Assembly: GCF_021502655.1 (NCBI RefSeq)
Contig: NZ_JAKFFT010000008.1
Span: 496,001 to 560,000, forward strand
Length of the DNA: 64,000 bases
Origin: Dyadobacter sp. CY347
Lineage (GTDB): Bacteria > Bacteroidota > Bacteroidia > Cytophagales > Spirosomataceae
Direction: 5' to 3'
The first letter of the stretch is position 1. Each line of letters begins with the position of its first letter. The translations under genes and the position numbers were made by a program. A model generated the notes under the pieces. It did not search any database. It was not told the DNA's origin and saw only the letters and a program-made list of their open reading frames with translations. Shown one piece after another: positions 26,867 through 35,473 of the stretch.

Positions 26867-27187
26867 TCAAAGTCGGAAAACCTCGGGGCAGGAAACGGTT
26901 ATCGGTGAATTATCTTCATTGACTTCCATCAAATCGGCCATGTAATCCCACCACTTTTTCATGATGGGTAACGAAGCTAGACCTGCTGTCTGGTCGTTGC
27001 TTCCTCTTTTTTGGAATGCGAAAAGTGCTAATGTTACTTCGTCGAGGAAGATGTAATATTCCTTAATGCCCGCATTTTTGAGCAAGTCAGCCAATTCCGG
27101 CCAGATCTCGTCGTGGCGTTTTTTATATTCCGCTTCATTGCCCGGTTTCAATTGCATCCGGAACGCTAAAATCTTATCCTGGTCCAT
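26867..27187 (-). CDS. rhaM: L-rhamnose mutarotase-like protein
   Basis: 106 residues from the ATG at 27187 (MDQDKILAFRMQLKPG). The RhaU/RhaM pattern is clear: YKKRHDEIWPEL, LLKNAGIKEYYIFLDE, LALFAFQKR and MKKWWDYMADLMEV. The family interconverts alpha and beta anomers of L-rhamnose or related sugars. With the PhyH dioxygenase behind a 95-bp gap on the same strand and a divergent AraC regulator, it forms a small probable sugar-use cluster. Confidence 0.88.
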   Translation of the reverse strand: MDQDKILAFRMQLKPGNEAEYKKRHDEIWPELADLLKNAGIKEYYIFLDEVTLALFAFQKRGSNDQTAGLASLPIMKKWWDYMADLMEVNEDNSPITVSCPEVFRL

Positions 27188-27282
27188 CAAGCCGTCTATT
27201 TGTAGGTTCAATGCTGCCACTGGCCGCTTACATCGTGTAAGCATTCAAGTTGCGATCCCTACCCGGTTTCTGTGCACGCTTT

Positions 27283-28101
27283 TCAGAGGATCAATGGATT
27301 TAATGGGGAATCTAATGTGCTGCCAGCTGGCAATCCGCACATCCAGCGCTGCCTGTCGGCTTCCTGGTGTTTGTTTTTGGGTTCGGTAACTTTTGCGCCG
27401 TCGGCTACGAAAATAACGGTCATAACCTCGCGCATGGTGTCAGCGGATTTATTTCCTGGGGCCGAATGCAATGTCCAGCCATAATGCCAGGTTGCGTCGC
27501 CCGCTTTCATGGTTTGCGCGCGCGCAATGTGAAAGCCCTTATCCTGAATAAATTTTTCAAGCATGGCCTCCGATTCATCAGATATAGGCACATTTTCAAC
27601 AAATCCGGCCTGGTGAGAGCCCGAAGCAAATGTAAGCATGCCCATATCCACATCGATATCGATGAGTGGCATCCACATGGTAATGGTGTTGTTGGTGTCG
27701 ACAGGCCAGTAATATTGATCCTGATGCCAAGGGGTGAAACCACCGCCAGGCTCCTTATAGAGAGCCTGGTCGTGGTAAATTCTGACATTTTCTACTCCCA
27801 GCAGGTCTGCGGCAATTTTTCCGAAGCGTTTGGCCAGTGCATAATTTTTCACATTTTCATCGACTTCCCACAAATTTGTGATTTGTAAAAAAGCCTTTCC
27901 ATACGTGTCCCGGTCTTCCAGCTTACGCTTTTCGGTGTTGAATTTGGTCGCGGCGGAATTGATAACGTCCCTGTAATGAGACACTTCGGCTTGGTTCAGC
28001 ACACCCGGGATGAGCACATGGCCATTCTCTCTGAATGCATTCTTTTCAGTTTCGGAAATTGCCTTAAAATCAGCCAGATCAGGAGCAGTTAAGGTCGTCA
28101 T
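27283..28101 (-). CDS. Phytanoyl-CoA dioxygenase (PhyH) family protein
   Basis: 272 residues. Fe(II)/2-oxoglutarate dioxygenase fold with the iron triad visible: HQD in TPWHQDQYYWPV near residue 140 and the distal His in GWTLHSAPGN near residue 210. An Arg for 2-oxoglutarate follows. The substrate is unknown; homologues near sugar-mutarotase and AraC genes are frequent in Bacteroidota. It is divergent from the AraC gene at 28238, which probably regulates it. Confidence 0.88.
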   Translation of the reverse strand: MTTLTAPDLADFKAISETEKNAFRENGHVLIPGVLNQAEVSHYRDVINSAATKFNTEKRKLEDRDTYGKAFLQITNLWEVDENVKNYALAKRFGKIAADLLGVENVRIYHDQALYKEPGGGFTPWHQDQYYWPVDTNNTITMWMPLIDIDVDMGMLTFASGSHQAGFVENVPISDESEAMLEKFIQDKGFHIARAQTMKAGDATWHYGWTLHSAPGNKSADTMREVMTVIFVADGAKVTEPKNKHQEADRQRWMCGLPAGSTLDSPLNPLIL

Positions 28102-28179
28102 AACTTTTTAAGAGTTTAGGAATAATCAATTTCAAATTTCGGCTCTTTTGTTGTTGGCGGTTAGGCTAATAATGGATAT

Positions 28180-28211
28180 TTTGTGGCGAATATTATCTAG
28201 TTTTATCTTTG
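28180..28211 (+). promoter_or_regulatory. araC promoter TTTG-N20-TATCTTTG
   Basis: A -33 TTTG (28180-28183) and a perfect -7 TATCTTTG (28204-28211) with 20-bp spacing, 26 bp before the ATG. This is the best full match to the Bacteroidota primary-sigma consensus in the window. Confidence 0.7.
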
Positions 28212-28237
28212 CAAAACTACTACGATTAAAATAGTCA

Positions 28238-29107
28238 ATGATAAAGGCTTTATTTGAGACGATCAATTCCGGATCGGATGCTTCATTTCTGGTAAACTCA
28301 TTCAGCCTGGAGAAGTTTGACGTTCCCTATCATTTTCATCCCGAGTTTGAACTGACATTGATCCTGAAAGGCAAAGGAAAACGCTATGTAGGCAAGCAAA
28401 TGGCCGATTTCGACTCAGGAGATCTAGTGTTATTAGGCTCAGATCTGCCACATTCCTGGAAGTCTGAAAACATTTCAACACCCGGCCTGCACGCCAAATC
28501 CATCGTTGCGCAATTTGACAGAAGCTTCCTGGGAACCGATTTCTTTGACAGGCCCGAATTATCCAACATTCGCAATCTGCTGAAAATCAGCGCACATGGC
28601 ATTCATTTCACAGGGCAGACTGCAAAGGAGATTAGCGAAAGAATGACCGTTCTGGCAAAAGAAGAAAATGCATTGCGGAAAATGCTGCTATTACTGGACA
28701 TTCTCGAAGATCTGGCTGATTCCAGGGAATTCGTGCTGCTCGATCAGGACGGCGTTGCGGCTACCCAGATTAATAGTAACAAAGACCGGATTAATGCTGC
28801 ACTGGGCTATATCGTCGATAATTTCAGAAACGACATTGTCCTGAATGAAGTTTCAGCAGTCGTGAATATGTCGCCCAATGCTTTCTGCAAATATTTCAAA
28901 AGAGTAACCAACAAAACTTTTCTGGACACAGTGATTGATTACCGCATTAATTTCGCCGTACAGCAACTGCTTTCAACAGACCGCCCGGTTTCCGAAATTT
29001 CCTTCGACAGCGGTTTCGGTGACGTGTCTCATTTTTATAAACTTTTCAAAAGACGCATGAAAATGAGCCCGCTGAATTATAGAAAAAGCTTTCAGAAAGG
29101 GCTTTGA
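28238..29107 (+). CDS. AraC-family transcriptional regulator with cupin sensor
   Basis: 289 residues. N-terminal cupin with FDVPYHFHPEFELTLILKGKG near 28-48 (sugar-sensing type) and a C-terminal AraC DNA-binding domain (LNEVSAVVNMSPNAFCKYFKR, then SEISFDSGFGDVSHFYKLFKRR, ending MSPLNYRKS). Divergent from the PhyH/rhamnose mutarotase genes, so it likely controls them and itself from the 136-bp shared region. Confidence 0.9.
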   Translation: MIKALFETINSGSDASFLVNSFSLEKFDVPYHFHPEFELTLILKGKGKRYVGKQMADFDSGDLVLLGSDLPHSWKSENISTPGLHAKSIVAQFDRSFLGTDFFDRPELSNIRNLLKISAHGIHFTGQTAKEISERMTVLAKEENALRKMLLLLDILEDLADSREFVLLDQDGVAATQINSNKDRINAALGYIVDNFRNDIVLNEVSAVVNMSPNAFCKYFKRVTNKTFLDTVIDYRINFAVQQLLSTDRPVSEISFDSGFGDVSHFYKLFKRRMKMSPLNYRKSFQKGL

Positions 29108-29156
29108 TGTTTGTTTAAACTGCACTAGATAACCAGATAGTTATTTAAATTTGAGC

Positions 29157-29459
29157 ATGAACCAGTTAGTAAGCCAAAATCTTCAAGCGATCGGCAGTTT
29201 GTGCGTAAAACACAAAGTGGAAAAACTTTATGCATTTGGGTCGGTCGTAACACCCGAATTTACTGAGACTAGTGACATTGACTTAATCGTCAGGTTCCAG
29301 CCTATTGAGCTACTACATTATCCCGACAATTATTTCGATTTAAAATTCTCTCTTGAAGAGATATTTAAGCGGGATGTTGACCTCCTTGAAGAACAGGCAA
29401 TCAAAAATCCATATCTGCTGAAATCTATCAACTCAGGCAAACAGCTTATTTATGGATGA
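29157..29459 (+). CDS. mntA: MntA-like nucleotidyltransferase antitoxin (second copy)
   Basis: 100 residues from the ATG at 29157; a TTG at 29151 is the other possible start. The GSX10DXD motif is seen as GSVVTPEFTETSDID near 28-42, with a further acidic residue in KRDVDLLEEQ. A perfect TAnnTTTG box (TAAATTTG, 29146-29153) lies so close to the ATG that either the transcript is nearly leaderless or the match is chance. It overlaps the hepT gene by 8 bp. Confidence 0.88.
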   Translation: MNQLVSQNLQAIGSLCVKHKVEKLYAFGSVVTPEFTETSDIDLIVRFQPIELLHYPDNYFDLKFSLEEIFKRDVDLLEEQAIKNPYLLKSINSGKQLIYG

Positions 29460-29787
29460 AAATATCAAAACATGGCTATTCGATATCCTTCAATCTATTA
29501 AGGAGATCGATAGTTATTTTGAGCCTGGCAACCGTAGATATGACTTCTACACAAAAGATATTAAAACAAAGCGGGCCGTCGAGCGAGACTTGGAAATTAT
29601 TGGCGAAGCTGTCAACAGGATCGTAAAGGCCAAGCCTGATTTTCAACTAACGAATGCTCGCCAGATTATTGCCACCCGAAACAGGATAAGCCACGCCTAT
29701 GATTCAATTTCAGATGAAATGGTGTGGGGAATCCTTATTAACCACCTTCCGAAACTAAAAGCAGAAATCGAAAAAATGCTTTCTTAG
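29452..29787 (+). CDS. hepT: HepT-like HEPN ribonuclease toxin (second copy)
   Basis: 111 residues. The RX4HXY motif appears as RNRISHAYD near 82-90, and the helix KRAVERDLEIIGEAVNRI is typical of DUF86. The tyrosine that MntA AMPylates in known systems is present. Same gene order and same 8-bp overlap as the pair at 1503-2124, although the two toxins differ widely in sequence. It ends 6 bp before the convergent yraN. Confidence 0.88.
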   Translation: MDENIKTWLFDILQSIKEIDSYFEPGNRRYDFYTKDIKTKRAVERDLEIIGEAVNRIVKAKPDFQLTNARQIIATRNRISHAYDSISDEMVWGILINHLPKLKAEIEKMLS

Positions 29788-29792
29788 AACAC

Positions 29793-30152
29793 TTACTTAC
29801 AAAAAGCATCCTCAATGTGATAAATGTCAGACTTTCCGTCTGGTTGGATGAGGATGGAGATGATGTCGAAGCGGATGTCGAACATCCAGTCTTTGTCGAA
29901 AATGTAATGTTCGGCTGCGCGCATGATCAGGCGGGCTTTGGTGACATTTACGAATTCTTCGGGCATGCCGAAACCTGTGTTGCTACGCGTTTTGACTTCG
30001 ACGAAGATTAGCATTTTATCTTTTGTAACAATGAGGTCAATTTCGGAATATCGGTTGCGGTGATTTTTCTCCAAAATCTCAAACCCCTTCTGCGCTAAAA
30101 ACGCCGCTGCCTGATCCTCACCCCAGTTTCCGAGGTCGTTATGTGCTGCCAT
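29793..30152 (-). CDS. YraN/UPF0102 family endonuclease-like protein
   Basis: 119 residues with a PD-(D/E)XK-like core: NHRNRYSEIDLIV near 29-41 and IFVEVKTRSNTGFG near 49-62, giving the E-D-ExK acidic set. The family is universal but of uncertain function; Holliday-junction resolvase relatives share the fold. N-terminal AHNDLGNWGEDQAAAFLAQKG is characteristic. Confidence 0.9.
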   Translation of the reverse strand: MAAHNDLGNWGEDQAAAFLAQKGFEILEKNHRNRYSEIDLIVTKDKMLIFVEVKTRSNTGFGMPEEFVNVTKARLIMRAAEHYIFDKDWMFDIRFDIISILIQPDGKSDIYHIEDAFCK

Positions 30153-30168
30153 ATTGATAATGTGTGGT

Positions 30169-30495
30169 TTAAAGAAGTTCTTTTAGCAGATCTTTAAGTT
30201 CTTTGTCGGGCATGTTTTCACGTTCGCTTTTATCGAATATCGCGAGAAGAAAAACCGTCGTTTCGGAAACTTGGTAGCAAGTAATAACCCTGCCTCCACC
30301 GGATTTTCCTTTACCTTTGGATGCAATGGATAATCGGATCTTAAAGCAGCTTTGGCCTAGTGAGGTTCCTTGAGCAGGATTGATTCTAAGCGATTGGATA
30401 AGTTCGAAATACTCTGCTTTTAATGACAGATATTTCTTGGCAAGCCTTTTAAGTTCTGATTCAAATTTGGGAATGGTTTTGACCTTAAAGCTCAT
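30169..30495 (-). CDS. RelE/ParE-family toxin-like protein
   Basis: 108 residues. A ParE/RelE fold is suggested by the start FKVKTIPKFESELKRLAKKY, a central IRLSIASKGKGKSGGGRVITCYQ and the terminal IFDKSERENMPDKELKDLLKELL. By family analogy it would be a ribosome-dependent mRNA interferase. It follows the small antitoxin gene with an 11-bp overlap. The Gly/Lys-rich loop near residue 60 is typical of a subgroup I remember from Bacteroidota. Confidence 0.8.
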   Translation of the reverse strand: MSFKVKTIPKFESELKRLAKKYLSLKAEYFELIQSLRINPAQGTSLGQSCFKIRLSIASKGKGKSGGGRVITCYQVSETTVFLLAIFDKSERENMPDKELKDLLKELL

Positions 30496-30691
30496 TGAAA
30501 AGGTCTTCTGCGTCCCTGGCAGGTAATTTTCCGGCCTTTACGAGATTCAGTTGCTCGGCCGCCTCCTTCATGTCCTCCAATACTTTACTGTGAAAAGAGG
30601 ACAATGGCTTGGCTGTAACAAACGGAAGTCTTTGTAACAGGCCCATTACAAAGGGAGCTTTCTCATCCTTAATATCAAGCAGGACTTTCAT
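30485..30691 (-). CDS. Putative antitoxin of the RelE-like pair
   Basis: 68 residues from the ATG at 30691 (MKVLLDIKDEKAPFVMGLL). No DNA-binding motif is obvious; a helical C-terminal half (DMKEAAEQLNLVKAGKLPAR) would wrap the toxin. Position before, and 11-bp overlap with, the toxin gene is the main evidence. The longer frame to 30730 is not supported. Confidence 0.72.
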   Translation of the reverse strand: MKVLLDIKDEKAPFVMGLLQRLPFVTAKPLSSFHSKVLEDMKEAAEQLNLVKAGKLPARDAEDLFNEL

Positions 30692-30857
30692 GTTGCTGAA
30701 TTTGAGCCGTAATCGATTTGTTTCGAACATTTCTAATGCAAATTAGTGTTATTATAATAAAGAAGAAAACGCGGGCTTTCGATGCCTTTCTGCATTTAGA
30801 CGCGGAACCGTTCCCGAAGTCACATGATCTTCTAAATTTTTTTGAAATTTTTTTTAA

Positions 30858-31571
30858 ATGAATACCCTCATCAATAAACACGTTCATTTTCAGGACCTGG
30901 GGCTGATTGATTATCAGGAGGCTTGGGATTATCAGGAGAAAATCTTTGCGGAGACTATTTCTGTGAAGACGGCGAACCGGAATCTTGGTACGGACGAGCA
31001 GCTTTTAACTCCGAACTATTTGCTTTTTTGCCAGCATCCGCACGTTTACACGCTAGGGAAAAGTGGAAAAGCGGACCATTTGCTCCTTGGTGAAAATGAT
31101 CTTGCAGCAAAACAGGCAAAATATTACAAAATCAACCGCGGCGGCGACATTACTTATCACGGACCCGGCCAGATCGTGGGTTACCCGATTTTTGATCTGG
31201 ACAATTTTTTCACAGACATCCACCTCTATATGAGGACATTGGAAGAAGCAATTATCCTAACATTGGCTGATTATGGATTAAGTGCTGGTAGGATCAATGG
31301 TTTGACGGGTGTTTGGTTTGATTTTGAAGAACAAAAAAATCCCAGGAAAATCTGTGCATTAGGCGTGAAATCGAGCCGGTGGGTTACGATGCATGGTTTT
31401 GCATTGAATGTTAATACGGATCTTTCTTATTTTGGAAACATTGTGCCTTGTGGCATTCAGGATAAGGCGGTGACTTCCATGGCGGCAGAATTGGGAAGGG
31501 AATTGGATATGCAGGAAGTTTCCGATAAATTAAAAAATCATTTAGCAGGACTGTTCCAAATGGAGCTGTAA
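30858..31571 (+). CDS. lipB: Octanoyltransferase LipB
   Basis: Moves octanoyl from acyl carrier protein to lipoyl domains, first step of lipoate synthesis. 237 residues. Seen: NRGGDITYHGPGQIVGYPIFDL (signature RGGxxTYHGPGQ) near residues 94-115, catalytic Lys in CALGVKSSRWVTMHGFALN, and catalytic Cys in IVPCGI. lipA is not adjacent. It is followed 11 bp later by the 137-residue hypothetical gene. Confidence 0.95.
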   Translation: MNTLINKHVHFQDLGLIDYQEAWDYQEKIFAETISVKTANRNLGTDEQLLTPNYLLFCQHPHVYTLGKSGKADHLLLGENDLAAKQAKYYKINRGGDITYHGPGQIVGYPIFDLDNFFTDIHLYMRTLEEAIILTLADYGLSAGRINGLTGVWFDFEEQKNPRKICALGVKSSRWVTMHGFALNVNTDLSYFGNIVPCGIQDKAVTSMAAELGRELDMQEVSDKLKNHLAGLFQMEL

Positions 31572-31582
31572 GTAGAGAATTA

Positions 31583-31996
31583 ATGAAAAAAGACATCATA
31601 TTTCACCCCGTTCAGGGCATACAGGTTGCGATTGTAAGGAGTATCAATGAAGCGCAGGCAGAAGAATGGAACGTGATCGTGATCAACCGGAATGAGCAGC
31701 CGATCACCAACGTTTTTGTTACATCAAAAGGTTACGGCAGTGGCGAATCAGGCATTAATTCCGACCAGCGCACTTCTACATTAAGACATTTCTTCCCCGA
31801 GATCAAAGCAAGCGAACATGCTGTTGTAGAGCCTATTATGCCGGATGTTTTTCATCTTAACAATGAATTTTGGGTCAGCTATTTCATTGGAAATCAGATA
31901 TACGATAAAAAGTTTATCTTCGTGCCCGACAGCATTATTGAAGATAACCTGATCCAGATCAGCCCGCTTGGTCTGCAAGGAATAGTGCACGAGTAG
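31583..31996 (+). CDS. Conserved Bacteroidota protein of unknown function
   Basis: 137 residues, no signal peptide or membrane helix. Notable segments are VAIVRSINEAQAEEWNVIVINRN and TSKGYGSGESGINSDQRTSTLRHFFPEI, then FHLNNEFWVSYFIGNQIYDKKFIFVPDSI. The fold appears all-beta by strand alternation. I recall homologues beside exonuclease genes in related genomes but no function. It lies between lipB (11 bp) and the DEDDy exonuclease (27 bp), probably one transcript. Confidence 0.75.
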   Translation: MKKDIIFHPVQGIQVAIVRSINEAQAEEWNVIVINRNEQPITNVFVTSKGYGSGESGINSDQRTSTLRHFFPEIKASEHAVVEPIMPDVFHLNNEFWVSYFIGNQIYDKKFIFVPDSIIEDNLIQISPLGLQGIVHE

Positions 31997-32023
31997 CGGG
32001 AATTTTTATACAAAACACACATT

Positions 32024-32758
32024 ATGACAGATGAATTTAGAAGACGTGCCAAGAACTTCTTGTTACTTGACATTGAAACGGTCTCCGCATTTGCTTCCTA
32101 TGACCAGCTTCCCGAACGGATGCAAAAGCTTTGGGACAAGAAAGCCCTGAGTTTCAAAAAAGGTGATGAGGCGCTGTCCAACGCGGAATATTTCTATGAC
32201 CGCGGCGCGATTTACTCAGAATTTGGAAAGATCGTCTGCATTGCTTTCGGCGCATTTTACTGGAATGACAACGATGAGATTTCGTTTAAAGTCAGCAGTT
32301 TTTCAGGAGATAATGAAGTGGATATTTTCCTGCAATTCAAAGCATTGCTAGAAAAATATCCGCCCGAGCAACTCATTTTATGCGCACATAACGGCAAGGA
32401 ATTCGACTTCCCCTTCCTATGCCGTCGAATGCTGATCCATTGCATTGAAATTCCAAAAGCGCTACAAATTTCTGGCAAAAAACCATGGGAAATCCTGCAT
32501 CAGGACACGATGGACCTTTGGAAATTTGGTGACTATAAAAGTTACACTTCCCTGGATTTGCTTGCAGCCGTTTTCGATATTCCGGGCAGCAAAAACGAAA
32601 TGAGCGGCGACCAGGTTACGCGGGTTTACTGGGAAGAAAAAGATCTGGCCAAAATTTGCCGATATTGCAGAGAAGACGTGGTCGTGCTGGCACAGCTTTA
32701 TCTGAGATTACACTGTTTCAAAGCCGTCCAGCCGGAGAATATAATCCGGATAGAATGA
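32024..32758 (+). CDS. DEDDy 3'-5' exonuclease, PolB-like
   Basis: 244 residues with an RNase H-fold exonuclease: motif I LLLDIETV near residue 14, motif II CAHNGKEFDFPFLCRRML near 125, and motif III YCREDVVVLAQ near 212 in the Yx3D form. This resembles the exonuclease domain of family B polymerases without a polymerase part. It acts on nucleic acid by family; substrate unknown. It belongs to the lipB-hypothetical-exonuclease run. Confidence 0.88.
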   Translation: MTDEFRRRAKNFLLLDIETVSAFASYDQLPERMQKLWDKKALSFKKGDEALSNAEYFYDRGAIYSEFGKIVCIAFGAFYWNDNDEISFKVSSFSGDNEVDIFLQFKALLEKYPPEQLILCAHNGKEFDFPFLCRRMLIHCIEIPKALQISGKKPWEILHQDTMDLWKFGDYKSYTSLDLLAAVFDIPGSKNEMSGDQVTRVYWEEKDLAKICRYCREDVVVLAQLYLRLHCFKAVQPENIIRIE

Positions 32759-32783
32759 GTGGACGGAGCCAGCAATCCGCTTT

Positions 32784-32791
32784 TACATTTG
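32784..32791 (+). promoter_or_regulatory. rnr -7 box TACATTTG
   Basis: Perfect TAnnTTTG match 24 bp before the ATG at 32816. Confidence 0.5.
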
Positions 32792-32815
32792 TGAAAGCAT
32801 TTACATTAAGAATAA

Positions 32816-35203
32816 ATGAGAGATAAAAAGATAAAAGATAAACAAGGCAATGGTAAGAAAGAGGCCAATACGCCTCATCATATCGTTTCCTACATCGATA
32901 ATTTGAAGGCTGACATTGCGGCTTTTTTTGATTTGAACAGCGAACAAACATTCCGGCCATTTGATATCCACGATCATTTCGGCGTTCAGGATAAGAAGGT
33001 TAGGGCGCTCATCAATGAAATTATACATGAGCTGGAAGAATCCGGAAGGCTTGTGCACCAAGACGGCGGTTATACGGCCGGGCCGAATAAGGAAGTTAAA
33101 AAAGGACTCACAGGTCGCGTAGATCGAGTGAATAAGTCGTTTGCATTTGTGATCATTGAGGGTCGTGAAGACGACATTTATATAGAATCAGAAATGCTGA
33201 ACGGCGCCTGGGATGGCGATATTGTGACGGTTCAGCCATTGACAAAAAACAGCCGGAATTCAAGATCCGGCCGTAATGATTCGGGGAAAAGCCGGGTGGA
33301 AGGACGTGTTGCGGAGATTGTAGAACGCTCGGGCACTGACATTGTAGGAGTTATCGAAATCACTTCTCGTTATGCGGTCGTTCAGCCTGATAACAAAAAG
33401 CTTTTTGACCCCATTTACATTGAATCAGAAGAGGTTAAGGACGCAGAAAATGGTGATAAGGTTATTGTAAAAGTGACCCAATGGCCAACGCGGAGAAGCC
33501 AGGCAGAAGGTGAGATCGTTGAGGTGCTTGGAAAAGCAGGGAATAATGATGTGGAAATGCACGCGATTCTTGCTGAATTTGGACTTCCTTATCATTTCCC
33601 TGAAACAGTTGAAGCAGAAGCGCAGCGAATTCCTGATAAGATCTCCAAAAAAGACATTGCCAAACGGAAAGATATCCGTGATGTGCTGACGTTTACGATT
33701 GACCCGGTTGATGCGAAAGATTTTGATGACGCGCTTTCTGTGCGTTATCTGGACGAGGGCAATGTTGAAGTCGGCGTGCACATTGCGGACGTTTCGCATT
33801 ATGTTCTGCCCGGAACAGAGTTGGAAAAAGAGGCTTACCGCCGTGCCACATCGGTTTATCTGGTGGACCGGACTGTCCCCATGCTCCCTGAAAAGTTATC
33901 AAATAACCTTTGTTCCCTTCGTCCTAACGAGGATAAATTATCGTTTTCAGCAATTTTTGAAATAAGCCCGAAAGGAAAACTGCTTAAAGAATGGTTTGGC
34001 AGGACAGTCATACATTCGGACAGGCGATTCTCCTATGAAGAAGCACAGGCCGTTCTGGACTCAGGAGAAGGAGATTATCCGCGTGAGCTGAACACATTAA
34101 ACACGCTGGCTAAAATTTTAAGAAAAGAAAGGTTTAAAAACGGCGCTATTAACTTTGAGACAACGGAAGTTCGTTTCAAACTGGATGAGCAGGGAAAACC
34201 GCTGGGGATTTACACCAAAGAACGCCACGATTCTAACAAGCTGATTGAAGAGTTCATGCTTCTTGCGAACAAACGGGTTGCGGAATATGTTTTTTCACTT
34301 TCAAAAGGCGAGAACAAAAATACAATGGTATACCGCGTCCACGAAGCACCGGACACTGACCGATTACAAACTTTTGCGAATTTCGTTGGGAAACTAGGCT
34401 ATAAACTGGAAGTGGAGGAGGAAAATAAAATCGCCAAATCCATGAACAGCATGCTTTCGAAAGTGGAAGGCAAACCAGAGCAAAACCTGATCGAATCCCT
34501 TGCTGTGAGAACCATGGCAAAGGCAAGATACAGCATTGATGATTTAGGGCATTTTGGACTGGCTTTTCAACGCTATTCACATTTCACATCACCCATTCGC
34601 CGATATCCGGACGTAATGGCGCATCGGCTGTTACAACATTATCTCGACGGTGGCACTTCGGTGCCGAGCGAAAGTTATGAAGTGGCGTCGAAGCATTCAT
34701 CTGAAAGGGAAAGACTTGCTGCGGAGGCTGAAAGGGCTTCGATCAAATACAAGCAGGTTGAGTACATGAGTATGATGGACAGAGACCGCGAGTTTGACGG
34801 GATCATTACCGGCGTCACAGAATTCGGGATTTTTGTTGAAATAACAGAAACCGCTTCCGAAGGCCTGATCCGTATGACCGACCTGGGCGATGACTATTAT
34901 GAGCTGGATAAGGAAAACTACCGGCTTCTCGGTCAGCGTACTAAGAAGATCTACACATTCGGCGACAAGGTGAAGGTAAAAGTAAAAGATACAAACCTCG
35001 CAAGGAGAAGCATGGATCTGTATCTGGCTGGGACGATCCCGTCGCCGGCTAGAAGTAACAACGGTTCGGGTGACCGCGACAGGCGGCCGCGGGAATCGCG
35101 CGAATCGCGTTCTTCCGGAAAAAGCGGGCGTTCCTCATCTTCATCTTCATCGTCCCGTTCCTCTTCGTCGTCGAAGCCGAAAGAGCGACGCAAGCGGCGA
35201 TAG
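32816..35203 (+). CDS. rnr: Ribonuclease R
   Basis: 795-residue 3'-5' exoribonuclease that degrades structured RNA. Seen: a winged-helix N-terminus (FRPFDIHDHFGVQDKKVR), cold-shock domains, the RNB catalytic region with DPVDAKDFDDALSV, HIADVSHYV and YSHFTSPIRRYPDVMAHRLL, an S1 domain (DGIITGVTEFGIFVEI), and a low-complexity tail of Ser, Arg and Lys over the last 55 residues. Its stop codon directly abuts the stop codon of the convergent 71-residue gene. Confidence 0.96.
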   Translation: MRDKKIKDKQGNGKKEANTPHHIVSYIDNLKADIAAFFDLNSEQTFRPFDIHDHFGVQDKKVRALINEIIHELEESGRLVHQDGGYTAGPNKEVKKGLTGRVDRVNKSFAFVIIEGREDDIYIESEMLNGAWDGDIVTVQPLTKNSRNSRSGRNDSGKSRVEGRVAEIVERSGTDIVGVIEITSRYAVVQPDNKKLFDPIYIESEEVKDAENGDKVIVKVTQWPTRRSQAEGEIVEVLGKAGNNDVEMHAILAEFGLPYHFPETVEAEAQRIPDKISKKDIAKRKDIRDVLTFTIDPVDAKDFDDALSVRYLDEGNVEVGVHIADVSHYVLPGTELEKEAYRRATSVYLVDRTVPMLPEKLSNNLCSLRPNEDKLSFSAIFEISPKGKLLKEWFGRTVIHSDRRFSYEEAQAVLDSGEGDYPRELNTLNTLAKILRKERFKNGAINFETTEVRFKLDEQGKPLGIYTKERHDSNKLIEEFMLLANKRVAEYVFSLSKGENKNTMVYRVHEAPDTDRLQTFANFVGKLGYKLEVEEENKIAKSMNSMLSKVEGKPEQNLIESLAVRTMAKARYSIDDLGHFGLAFQRYSHFTSPIRRYPDVMAHRLLQHYLDGGTSVPSESYEVASKHSSERERLAAEAERASIKYKQVEYMSMMDRDREFDGIITGVTEFGIFVEITETASEGLIRMTDLGDDYYELDKENYRLLGQRTKKIYTFGDKVKVKVKDTNLARRSMDLYLAGTIPSPARSNNGSGDRDRRPRESRESRSSGKSGRSSSSSSSSRSSSSSKPKERRKRR

Positions 35204-35419
35204 TTAGGCGGGTTGTTTAACTTTCTTCAGAAGTTCATCAACTCTGTCAGATAAGGCTATCAGACCTTTTTCAACTTCCATATCTAATGTCCCGAGAGCA
35301 AATTGATCTTTGTCTCGGGCCATTTCCTTCCACAATTCGTTTTTCTCTTCATCGCTTTCCAATGTTGCAAACCTGGCGTATGCGGTTTGTAGGGATTTTG
35401 GGATTAAATGATTGTTCAT
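35204..35419 (-). CDS. Small hypothetical protein, helical
   Basis: 71 residues from the ATG at 35419 (MNNHLIPKSLQTAYARF). Predicted helical and charged (ESDEEKNELWKEMARDKDQ); ends VDELLKKVKQPA. No family recognised. Its stop abuts that of rnr with no gap. A dyad and a GxxExxY gene lie divergently upstream. Confidence 0.6.
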   Translation of the reverse strand: MNNHLIPKSLQTAYARFATLESDEEKNELWKEMARDKDQFALGTLDMEVEKGLIALSDRVDELLKKVKQPA

Positions 35420-35447
35420 CGTTACTTTTTGATTTAAAGTCCGTCTA

Positions 35448-35470
35448 ATGATAGAACCAAAATCTATCAT
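35448..35470. promoter_or_regulatory. Perfect dyad ATGATAGA-N7-TCTATCAT
   Basis: Eight-base arms (35448-35455 and 35463-35470) with a 7-bp A-rich spacer, in the 54-bp gap between two divergent genes. This is the shape of a dimeric repressor operator that could control both; no regulator is assigned. Confidence 0.5.
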
Positions 35471-35473
35471 ACT

